From: Bacteroidales bacterium
GTDB taxonomy: Bacteria > Bacteroidota > Bacteroidia > Bacteroidales > JAIOZK01
DNA length: 34,281 bases
Assembly: GCA_021740625.1 (NCBI GenBank)
Contig: JAIOZK010000037.1
Span: forward strand, 1-34,281
Direction of reading: 5' to 3'
In this document: positions 7,228-14,317 of the stretch, piece after piece
Layout: the number at the start of each line of letters is the position of its first letter
Numbering within the stretch: position 1 is the first letter of the stretch
Program-made: the position numbers and the translations under genes
Notes under the pieces: model-generated
The model's database searches: none
Told to the model about the DNA's origin: nothing
Seen by the model: the letters and a program-made list of their open reading frames with translations, nothing else

Positions 7228-10200
7228 CTAATGTTTCACCAGTAGTTTTTTTAGGAAGCGGGATCCGTCTTCGAATTCAAAGTCCATGTAATAAATACCA
7301 TTGTCGAAACCGCTGAGATCAATTTCAATTGTATTTGCGCCTTTAAGCAAGTTAATATCTCTTTCCTTTATACGTTGTCCCCTTGGATCATATACCAGAA
7401 ATCTTATCGATGCTGACTCCTTCAGGGAAATTTTTAATGTAGCCAGATCACCGGCCGGGTTGGGATAAAGATTATGAACATACTCAACAAGCCCTGGCAG
7501 GTTATCATCAATTCCCAGGTAAATCTGGTTCTCATCCACTACCATATTCATGCTTGATTCAATGGGATTCGACTCATTCAAAGTAATGCTTGTGGGATCC
7601 ATTGCCTTTCCGGTAATTTCAACAAGCAAGCTGTATTCTCCATAAGGAAGTGCATTGAAGCTGAACATTCCCTCACTGGTTGTATAATTAAGTCCGACGG
7701 TGGCACCTGATGCATTCATCAGCATCACCAGTACGTTTTCCAAAGGATTTTCCCTGCCGGGAACCTGTTCGAATACATAGCCACTAATTTCCCCATCACC
7801 TCCGCCAAGCATTTCGATTTCGAGCAAGCTCACATCATTGTTGTAACTGTTATTACTGATGTGGCTTGTGATCGCATCTTCCCAGTGTAATTGCCCCCCT
7901 TTATAGGTTGGAGCATACTGATTATAATATTGTGAAGTTTGATGCGGACTGGCATGGATCATGTAATCGCCTTCTTGCATCTCCGGAAGGAAATAATAAC
8001 CCAGTTCATTCACCTGTGCAGTATAGCTTTCAATTATTTCATCTCCTTCAAACATATAAATATTCACTTCACCTGCATCCAGTTTGTTGGAATTGGCAAA
8101 AATATTGCCCCCCAGGATAAAGCCATTGTCTTCAATCGTTACTTCAACAGGACCTTCTTTTTCGGATTCACAGAGCACGACGCCCAATGAATCCACATAA
8201 ACAGCGGTAACTTCAAAATTATAGGTTCCGGCACCCGGATCGGGGACCAGGTAGAAAGTATCTTCAACAATGGAGCTGTTGTGCAGTGCATCATCCATAT
8301 ACACATTATATCCATCCAGGAAATAATTAAACTCGGCATCTCCCAGTTCAAGTCCAAAAAGCACTTCATTTTGAATGACTCCGCCTATGGTAACGGTACC
8401 CGGAATGATGTTGGGCTGGGTAAACAATCCTCCGGCAATTCCGTTTCCTGTGGTAGAAAGCATGGAAACATCCACAATATACCCTGTTTCATTTCCGGAT
8501 GGCAGTTGCATTTGTACCAGGGTAGCACCTCCTGATGATCCGTCCTGGCTGAAACCCCACAAATAGGGACTTCCATCTGACCATTTATCATAGGCAAATC
8601 CGTAATAAGAGCTATATGATCCACATGAAAAACTGCTGATCAAACTCCCGGTCGTCCTGTCAACAAGCATAATATCTGTCGACCAGTTGTTAAAATAGAA
8701 TCCATCCTGATCATCATCGTAAGCCAGGCCCCTGGCAGCACCAGGAAGTTGTAAAAGACCCAGCAAGATTTCATTTTGCAGATCAAGTATGTACAACTGG
8801 TTCGTTGCATTGCTGGCATAGGTATAACCAGTTGATTCAACATATGCCATATCCCTGATACTGTTTACTCCTGATATTATAATGGTATCCAGGAAATTAC
8901 CATCCAGATCGTATCTGTAGATGTGGTCACCGTTCCATTTGGAAGTATAAAAATAACTCCCATCGCATTCAGCACCGGCTTCGCCCCACGGGTTTGCGAG
9001 TGCATACTCAAATTGCACATCCCATGCATCTCTCGAGAATGCTTCAGGCTGAACAAACTTTTTCCCGGGCGCAAGCTCTGAAGCGGGATCAGTATTCCTG
9101 TTATCGAAATTCCCAAACTGTGGTGAATTCCAGTTCAATTCGATATCATTATTGTTCAATACATCAGCCGTAAGGTTTTGTGGTGGATCGCATGGTAAAG
9201 GAGGTGGTGGCGGATCTGCATACGGAATGAAAATATTAATATTATCGGAACTTGATGCACAGTTGCTGTAAACCGTTTTTATAAAATAATAATGTGTCCC
9301 GCCCGGAACTTCAACATCCATGAATGTGGTATCAGTCAGCAAACCGGAATGCATCTTAATGCCATCACGATAAACTTCATAACCCAGGACATTCAAACTA
9401 ATATTGTCCTCATAAACCCATACATTGTCAATGGCCCAGCCCGAACCAGCGCTGCCATTGTCGTCACCGTGAAAAGCAATTCTGACAGCCTGTGTAGAAT
9501 CCACAACAGGAATGCTTGAAAGATCAATGTATTGCCGGGTCCATGCTGTTTCGGGTGTTAGGGTTTTCAGCAATTGCCAGGTTAAACCACTATCAAGTGT
9601 ATACTTAACATATGCACTCTGGTTATCTGTTCCGTTATAATAGCTTTCAAATGACAGGGTGTAATCGTGGTCATCCTTGAAAAACAGGGATGGAGAAACC
9701 AGGAAATCGCAGCAGCCGTTTGTGAGCGTATCATCCTCAGCAGTAACGGCAAAATCAGAATCCCAGTCCGGGACCTGGAAGCTCATATCGGGTGGTAAAT
9801 CTCCATGCCAGCCCCATCCGTTGGGATCGCTGGTAGCTTCCCATTCATAAGGGGGGAACTGCATATTTTCAAAACCTTCGTTCAGTATATTAAATTTTGC
9901 GGGAGACCAGCTCAATGCAACATCGGTGCTATCAATCACCTGTCCATGCAAGTAACTTGCTGCAAAGCATGAATCGGGACCTGAGAAGCCCGGACCCAGT
10001 TCAAGGCCAAAAAGGGCATCATTTTGCAAAATTCCCCCGATAATCACATTGTCACGCGGGGCACCTTCATAGGTAAACAGCCCACCTGCAAGTCCGGAAC
10101 CACCAAAACTCAGATAACTCAGGTTCAATACAAAGCCCGTTTCTATCCCTTCAGGAAGCTTGATCTGTACAAGCGTTGCATTATTATCCTGGCTGAAACC

Positions 10201-10824
10201 CCAGAGGAAAGGTCCGTCTTCAGACCAGTTATCATAGGCAAAACCATAGTAGCTTTCATAGTCGCCCGTTTCAAATGAGTCGACGGTATTACCATTCCTG
10301 TCGACCAGCTTGATATCATCCGACCAGTTATTTACGTAAAACATATCCAGGTCATGATCATATGCAATTGCACGTATTTGCGGGGTTTGGGTTTGTATGG
10401 TATCCACACAAATCTGGTTTTCAAAATCCATAACGTATATGCATCCATCCGTGCTACTCGGATCCCCCCCGTAAAAATATTGCCCATCATAAGCAAGGTC
10501 TCTGATGTAGCCTGCACCCTGAATGGTAAACTTCTCAATGAAATTCCCCTGCATATCGAATTTGGCAAAGAAAATTGAATTCCAGGATGAGGTATAAAAA
10601 TAGTCTCCGTCTGTTTCAACACCAGCTGTAACTAACGAATCCCCCGGAGGCATCTGATAATTGAAGACCACATCCCAGGCTTCACGAGAATTGCCTTGCG
10701 GATCTATGTTTATATTTTGGTCAGGAGAAACATCCTGGTACCCGGGACTGGTTGTTGTTTGGGAAAACAACAGTTGTATACCCAGCACCATTGCAATAAG
10801 TAAAATTAATTTTTTCATTGTCAT
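7228..10824 (-). CDS. large T9SS-sorted surface protein with duplicated propeller-like half and choice-of-anchor-J domain
   Basis: A 1198-residue exported protein; signal peptide 1-21 (LLFSQ). Residues about 48-275 and 598-825 are two copies of the same module, each with a D-G-x-YFYTS-x-WN opening, a SYYGFAYD-x-WS-x-GPFLWGFSQD core and an xFGLELG end; the pattern suggests a beta-propeller-like fold. Between them (about 318-480) is a MAM-like choice-of-anchor-J/cleaved-adhesin domain (WAIDNVWVYED), then fibronectin III-like segments. Residues about 895-985 and 1010-1075 look like carboxypeptidase-regulatory-type beta sandwiches. The last ~85 residues are a T9SS type A sorting domain (LYPNPAGDLA...KKLLVKH). 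It lies 68 nt downstream of the sigma factor/barrel gene pair on the same strand and is probably in their operon or regulon. The ligand is unknown; a surface adhesin or sensor is plausible. Confidence 0.87.
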   Translation of the reverse strand: MTMKKLILLIAMVLGIQLLFSQTTTSPGYQDVSPDQNINIDPQGNSREAWDVVFNYQMPPGDSLVTAGVETDGDYFYTSSWNSIFFAKFDMQGNFIEKFTIQGAGYIRDLAYDGQYFYGGDPSSTDGCIYVMDFENQICVDTIQTQTPQIRAIAYDHDLDMFYVNNWSDDIKLVDRNGNTVDSFETGDYESYYGFAYDNWSEDGPFLWGFSQDNNATLVQIKLPEGIETGFVLNLSYLSFGGSGLAGGLFTYEGAPRDNVIIGGILQNDALFGLELGPGFSGPDSCFAASYLHGQVIDSTDVALSWSPAKFNILNEGFENMQFPPYEWEATSDPNGWGWHGDLPPDMSFQVPDWDSDFAVTAEDDTLTNGCCDFLVSPSLFFKDDHDYTLSFESYYNGTDNQSAYVKYTLDSGLTWQLLKTLTPETAWTRQYIDLSSIPVVDSTQAVRIAFHGDDNGSAGSGWAIDNVWVYEDNISLNVLGYEVYRDGIKMHSGLLTDTTFMDVEVPGGTHYYFIKTVYSNCASSSDNINIFIPYADPPPPPLPCDPPQNLTADVLNNNDIELNWNSPQFGNFDNRNTDPASELAPGKKFVQPEAFSRDAWDVQFEYALANPWGEAGAECDGSYFYTSKWNGDHIYRYDLDGNFLDTIIISGVNSIRDMAYVESTGYTYASNATNQLYILDLQNEILLGLLQLPGAARGLAYDDDQDGFYFNNWSTDIMLVDRTTGSLISSFSCGSYSSYYGFAYDKWSDGSPYLWGFSQDGSSGGATLVQMQLPSGNETGYIVDVSMLSTTGNGIAGGLFTQPNIIPGTVTIGGVIQNEVLFGLELGDAEFNYFLDGYNVYMDDALHNSSIVEDTFYLVPDPGAGTYNFEVTAVYVDSLGVVLCESEKEGPVEVTIEDNGFILGGNIFANSNKLDAGEVNIYMFEGDEIIESYTAQVNELGYYFLPEMQEGDYMIHASPHQTSQYYNQYAPTYKGGQLHWEDAITSHISNNSYNNDVSLLEIEMLGGGDGEISGYVFEQVPGRENPLENVLVMLMNASGATVGLNYTTSEGMFSFNALPYGEYSLLVEITGKAMDPTSITLNESNPIESSMNMVVDENQIYLGIDDNLPGLVEYVHNLYPNPAGDLATLKISLKESASIRFLVYDPRGQRIKERDINLLKGANTIEIDLSGFDNGIYYMDFEFEDGSRFLKKLLVKH

Positions 10825-10892
10825 TGATTTAATTTCACATTCAATATTTTGTGTTTTCCATTAGGTCTGTTGGTCACCTGAATGGTTGTATT

Positions 10893-12185
10893 TTATCTAA
10901 ACTGAACACCAAGCCCGATTCCAAAAGTTAACGGCAAATTACCACCAGCCTGTTGATAAATGTGATCGAAATAATAATTCACAGAAGGAAAAACATGAAA
11001 GTGTAATTTTCGGTTTGCTTTCCAGGTAAAGTTTAAACCGGCTGCAAGATTGAAATTATGTTCCAAACGTTTTGTCCGGTGAAAATAAACCTTTGTTACC
11101 CTTGAGCCGGGCTCATAAGGTTCAAACTTTAGCTCCCTTGCCCCAACGAGCATGTTATACACCAGCCCTCCCTGTATACCCAACGCAAAATCCCTGGAAT
11201 CATAGATTTGATAACCAGCTACAACCGGAAGCCGGAAATAATACTGCTTTTTATAGGATGTTTCCCGGGCATTGTGGCTGATCGAATCATAAACCTCCAC
11301 AATTGAAGTATAATAATAAGTTTCACCTGTTTGGGGATTATAATAAACAGAATCGACATAAATGTACGAATCGACCAGTTCCTTTCTCAGGTATTCATAT
11401 TCCCATTGTATTTTATCCCTTGAAAAGGTGGCACCCACACCGGTTTGCACATAGAATTTGTTGATTTGGAACCTGGTATCAAAATTCAAGGATTGCCAGT
11501 AACTCAGATCAGAATTCATGTAAGAAGCTTCTTGGTTGAAAAACTGGTAATCGTATGAAAGCCCGATTCCAAAACGCTGATCTGACTCAAAAGGGCTGCA
11601 GTCAACAGGATCGTTTCCCTGTTTAAGGCTTAGACAATTTCCAGGCATTTGTAAATAGGATTGCCTGCTTTCCACGCTGAATATTGGTGCCGTAGCCATT
11701 TGTCTTCTTATATTCCATACTGCCTTGTTCCTTGGTTGAATATTTGACATCAAATTCAGCCTTTCTTCTTCCTGGATGGATAGATGATGAGGTTTCATTC
11801 CCGCAAATAAATTTATTATTTCCTTTTCATTCCTGTTTTCAAACAAAGAATTTGTGGTAGCATTTTTACTGCTCTCAAGGTGAATATTTTCATTCTGAAT
11901 GCTGTGGATATTCTCATCCCGGTCCAGAAGATAATAAGCAGGGATTCCCAGGGCCAGCAGGATTAACAATGCCAGGGCTATCCTTTTAAAATGCCCGAAA
12001 ACAAATTGCTTTCTTTTGCTTCTCTCGATCCTTTTCCAGAGTGAAGCTGGCGGGTAATGTTCCGGCAGTATGCTATGATCGATGCTGAACATACTGGCCT
12101 GAAGGCGCTCCCAGACATGTCCCGGGGCATTGTGTACCGGCAAATTATCAAGTTCATCCAAATATGTATCACGCTTTTCACCCAT
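10893..12185 (-). CDS. single-TM protein with anti-sigma-like N-terminus and C-terminal outer-membrane beta-barrel domain
   Basis: A 430-residue protein. Residues 1-65 are soluble and basic and carry two W-x-R-I/L motifs (VWERLQASM, LWKRIERSK). A transmembrane helix follows at about 66-87 (RIALALLILLALGIPAYYLL). Residues about 90-200 are a polar linker, and about 205-430 alternate amphipathic strands like an OMP_b-brl/PorT barrel, ending in GIGLGVQFR. The start codon overlaps the end of the ECF sigma factor gene by 8 nt, the usual position of an anti-sigma factor, so the N-terminus may bind that sigma factor; this is inference. If the topology is right, one chain would link the cytoplasm, inner membrane and possibly outer membrane. 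Such fusions exist in Bacteroidota genomes but are little characterised. No signal peptide other than the internal helix. Confidence 0.78.
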   Translation of the reverse strand: MGEKRDTYLDELDNLPVHNAPGHVWERLQASMFSIDHSILPEHYPPASLWKRIERSKRKQFVFGHFKRIALALLILLALGIPAYYLLDRDENIHSIQNENIHLESSKNATTNSLFENRNEKEIINLFAGMKPHHLSIQEEERLNLMSNIQPRNKAVWNIRRQMATAPIFSVESRQSYLQMPGNCLSLKQGNDPVDCSPFESDQRFGIGLSYDYQFFNQEASYMNSDLSYWQSLNFDTRFQINKFYVQTGVGATFSRDKIQWEYEYLRKELVDSYIYVDSVYYNPQTGETYYYTSIVEVYDSISHNARETSYKKQYYFRLPVVAGYQIYDSRDFALGIQGGLVYNMLVGARELKFEPYEPGSRVTKVYFHRTKRLEHNFNLAAGLNFTWKANRKLHFHVFPSVNYYFDHIYQQAGGNLPLTFGIGLGVQFR

Positions 12186-12744
12186 ATGCTTTCAACATTT
12201 TGCGCAAAGCTTTCTTGGCATAAAATAATTGCGATTTTGAAGTGCCCACGGATATACCGAGCATTTTGGCAACTTCCTGATGTTTATACCCCTCCACTTC
12301 TATCAGTAAAAATACAACACGATATCCTTCAGGCAGTTTTAATATTGCTTTTTCAAGCTGTTCTCCATTCATGGGATCATATTCAGCCTGCAGAATATGC
12401 TCCGGGATTTCATCTGTATAATGTATTCTCCTGTTACGCTTCAGGGTTTTCAGGGAAGTATTAACGACGATGCTTTTAATCCAGGACCGCAAGGCATCAT
12501 AGTTTTTGAGATTTTTAATATCCCTGAAAATCAGCAAAAATGCGTCATGCAACACATCGGCTGCCAGGTGTTCTTCCTTCAGTATGCGAAAAGCTGTTGT
12601 GTACATCTCATCAGAATAGCTATAATAGAGATGCTTCTGGGATTCCGCATCCTTCCTAATACAACCTTTAATGATCTCCTCTTTGGTATGGTAGCTGATA
12701 TCAACCGTCAATTTAAAACCCGGATTTTTAATAAAAATACACAA
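12178..12744 (-). CDS. ECF-family RNA polymerase sigma factor
   Basis: About 188 residues with both core domains of an extracytoplasmic-function sigma factor: region 2 (LYYSYSDEMYTTAFRIL...AADVLHDAFLLIF...LRSWIKSIVVN) and region 4 (LPEGYRVVFLLIEVEGYKHQEVAKMLGISVGTSKSQLFYAKKAL with its helix-turn-helix). The longest frame begins at a TTG (12744); another TTG at 12711 would give a more family-like N-terminus, and no ATG is available upstream of region 2. The true start is therefore uncertain. Its stop overlaps the start of the membrane/barrel protein gene, an arrangement that predicts co-expression and regulation by that protein. Likely targets are this operon, including the large T9SS cargo. 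Confidence 0.92.
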   Translation of the reverse strand: MCIFIKNPGFKLTVDISYHTKEEIIKGCIRKDAESQKHLYYSYSDEMYTTAFRILKEEHLAADVLHDAFLLIFRDIKNLKNYDALRSWIKSIVVNTSLKTLKRNRRIHYTDEIPEHILQAEYDPMNGEQLEKAILKLPEGYRVVFLLIEVEGYKHQEVAKMLGISVGTSKSQLFYAKKALRKMLKAYG

Positions 12745-12798
12745 AGTATGTAGCTTGGGTCGATAATATTAAGAAAAGGTTGTATGGGGAAAAAAATC

Positions 12799-12832
12799 GG
12801 CTACGGCGAATATAGCCACGAATACACGAATA
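12799..12832. repeat. short dispersed-type repeat
   Basis: The segment reads ...GGCTACGGCGAATATAGCC and then ACGAATACACGAAT. It contains an imperfect GGCTA/TAGCC inverted repeat and a direct ACGAAT repeat. Its GCCACGAATACACGAAT core resembles a sequence I have seen dispersed in Bacteroidota intergenic DNA; this could not be checked. No gene is seen in 12745-12895. Confidence 0.3.
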
Positions 12833-12895
12833 GACTGTTTGTCAATGCACTTTGTTCAATACCCTTCTTACTTTTTAAATGATCTTTCTTACTTT

Positions 12896-12960
12896 CCCCA
12901 TGCTTCAGCATGGGGGGAGAAAAAAGCCAGATCACCTGTTCTAACGGGCTTCAGCCCGTT
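12896..12960. repeat. pair of REP-like hairpins with identical TTCA loops
   Basis: CCCCATGC-TTCA-GCATGGGG (12896-12915) and AACGGGC-TTCA-GCCCGTT (12943-12960) are perfect stems of 8 and 7 bp sharing the same tetraloop, 27 nt apart. Paired hairpins of this sort resemble REP/BIME elements mobilised by REP-associated tyrosine transposases. The second stem is followed by a T-run and may terminate transcription on the plus strand. No transposase is present in the window. Confidence 0.6.
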
Positions 12961-13108
12961 TTTATCAATTAGTGTTTATATGGGTAGCAAGCAGGCATGG
13001 TCAGTACATGTTTCACCAGCCCCAGTATTGATTTTTGGGGAGGATAACAGCAGGATATTACCGGTTTATTATTGATAGCCTCCGGTACCCCCTCCCCCAA
13101 CAACAAAC

Positions 13109-13165
13109 AGAATGTCATTCCGACTGGAGCAGACGAGCGATAGCGAGGCTGTGAAAGGAGGAATC
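13109..13165. repeat. dispersed-type repeat interrupting a broken gene
   Basis: The segment GAATGTCATTCCGACTGGAG ... GGAGGAATCTCC has the layout of a common Bacteroidota intergenic repeat (GTCATTCCGAC...GGAATCT). A related piece, AATGACAGG...GAGGAATCTC, lies at about 15961-15990 in the other intergenic gap. It coincides with the point where the recognisable part of the adjacent gene remnant ends. Confidence 0.4.
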
Positions 13166-13411
13166 TCCTGGCATATAGCAGCCCCTCTATTTGAACTTCT
13201 GGTGTATATATTACGGATGTGTTCACTCAAGACCTGTTCCAATACTCCATCGGGGAAACCAAGAAAAACAACCTCCTTATCCAATATTTTAAAGAACTTT
13301 TTCTTCACATTATATTGCCTGATATTTTTAACAAAGACAAAAGCCGAATACTCGTAAGCACGCCAGAATATTCCCTCTTTGTGAAGATAAATACGGCTGG
13401 TAAATTGTCAA
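13160..13411 (-). pseudogene. truncated, frame-disrupted small ORF resembling a DGR accessory gene
   Basis: Immediately after the stop codon of the FISUMP gene (13412), one frame reads RIYLHKEGIFWRAYEYSAF, then a basic stretch, then DKEVVFLGFPDGVLEQVL. This looks like a real conserved small protein. The start is broken: TTG ACA ATT TAC at 13411-13400 is in a different frame, and deleting one C of the CC at about 13399-13400 would join it to the rest. The similarity-like part stops near 13195, and the open frame then runs through the dispersed repeat at 13109-13165. I recall short proteins with a RAYE-x-SA ... F-x-GFP pattern beside variable FISUMP genes in Bacteroidota DGR loci, but cannot verify this. 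Treated as a gene remnant. Confidence 0.5.
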
Positions 13412-13588
13412 TCAGTCCTTGAGGCAGCGCACGGAAAAGCCGGCGTCCTTATTGTCGATGCCCCGGTCCACGTCGTCGCTACCGTAGCCCATGTACCGGC
13501 TCCACGCGTTCGAACTGCTACCCTCCGTGGACGTCCACCAGTCGCCATAGCAGCCCAGGCTGGTGACCAAACCATTGGCGCTGCGGTA
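13412..13588 (-). other. candidate DGR variable region (VR) at the 3' end of the FISUMP gene
   Basis: From TAC-CGC at 13588 to the stop, most residues that vary in FISUMP targets use NNC codons: AGC, GCC, GTC, ACC, TGC, GGC, GAC, TAC, ATC. All are one or two changes from AAC. This is the expected outcome of adenine-specific mutagenesis of a template rich in AAC codons. The segment is visibly more GC-rich than the surrounding DNA, and its invariant end (GGCTTTTCCGTGCGCTGC) would suit an initiation-of-homing site. No template repeat was found in the window. Confidence 0.55.
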
Positions 13589-14209
13589 CCCACCCGGCAG
13601 GGCAGTGAAGCCACTGCTATTGGTTGCTCCAGTATTGGGTGAATTCCAATGAGCGGTTCCGGCTTCTTTCATTTTTCCTCCTGCAACACCTGAACCACCG
13701 AGATAACCAATTACTATGTCACTCATCATCACTCGGTAAATGCCACCCGGTAGGACAAGCGCCCAGCGCAGTTGACCAATCATACAATCTACCGTAGGTA
13801 TCGCAATTGGAAGAATTGTTATTGTAGCACCAGCTATTGCCGGTTTCGTAGTTGAGGTTTTCGGTTTTGTCGTAATCCCAGCCGGTATCCCAGCTTCCGT
13901 TGCCATCAAAATCCCATCGTACCTGTAATTGGCTTGTTGGGTCTTCGTTGTCGTAGCTGTCTGAGCCGTCAAACTCAAAAGTTGTAGAGGTAGAGCCGAA
14001 GGTTCATCTTCATCATCACTGCAAGCAGAAGCATCAAATTCAAATTGGGTTGATGTTGTTCCTATTGAAGGTGTAATGGTGAATGAGGCTTTGGGTGCTG
14101 TGTTTTGCGTATCATTGCTATCCTCATCTTTTTTACATGAGTTAACTGTTAAGACTGTTGCCGTGGCCAGCAGAACAGCCAATAATGAAAATAAAATCCT
14201 GGATTTCAT
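13412..14209 (-). CDS. FISUMP-domain lipoprotein with PKD-like repeats; DGR-type variable protein; middle section out of frame
   Basis: The frame encodes 265 residues. The N-terminus is a lipoprotein signal with a cysteine at residue 25 (TVNSC-KKDED), followed by the start of a PKD-like unit (ASFTITPSIGTTSTQFEFDA). The C-terminus is a FISUMP (Fibrobacter succinogenes major paralogue) domain: AHWNSPNTGATNSSGFTALP, then WWTSTEGSSSNAWSRYMGYG, ending GFSVRCLKD. Between about 14002 and 13720 the meaningful reading lies in another frame (FEFDGSDSYDNEDPTSQLQV, WCYNNNSSNCDTYGRLYDWS, CPTGWHLPSDDE). That frame hits a stop at a spot where one missing G would restore the continuation. So two disruptions cancel and the frame stays open by chance. 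The protein is probably non-functional in the middle, unless these are sequencing errors. FISUMP domains are frequent targets of diversity-generating retroelements. Confidence 0.72.
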   Translation of the reverse strand: MKSRILFSLLAVLLATATVLTVNSCKKDEDSNDTQNTAPKASFTITPSIGTTSTQFEFDASACSDDEDEPSALPLQLLSLTAQTATTTKTQQANYRYDGILMATEAGIPAGITTKPKTSTTKPAIAGATITILPIAIPTVDCMIGQLRWALVLPGGIYRVMMSDIVIGYLGGSGVAGGKMKEAGTAHWNSPNTGATNSSGFTALPGGYRSANGLVTSLGCYGDWWTSTEGSSSNAWSRYMGYGSDDVDRGIDNKDAGFSVRCLKD

Positions 14210-14317
14210 AATTATTTTGGCTTTTGGTTATTCTACATTTTGAAAAAGCTTTGTATCTGAATGAAATGAAGAAAAAGTAAAAAAATTTGGGAAATGCTTA
14301 TCAATCGCAAGGCTGCA

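Noticed and set aside
13069-13357. Intact small genes on either strand in the intergenic gap
   Set aside because: The plus-strand frame is the shadow of the broken minus-strand gene, and the minus-strand frame runs through a dispersed repeat and has no clean start.
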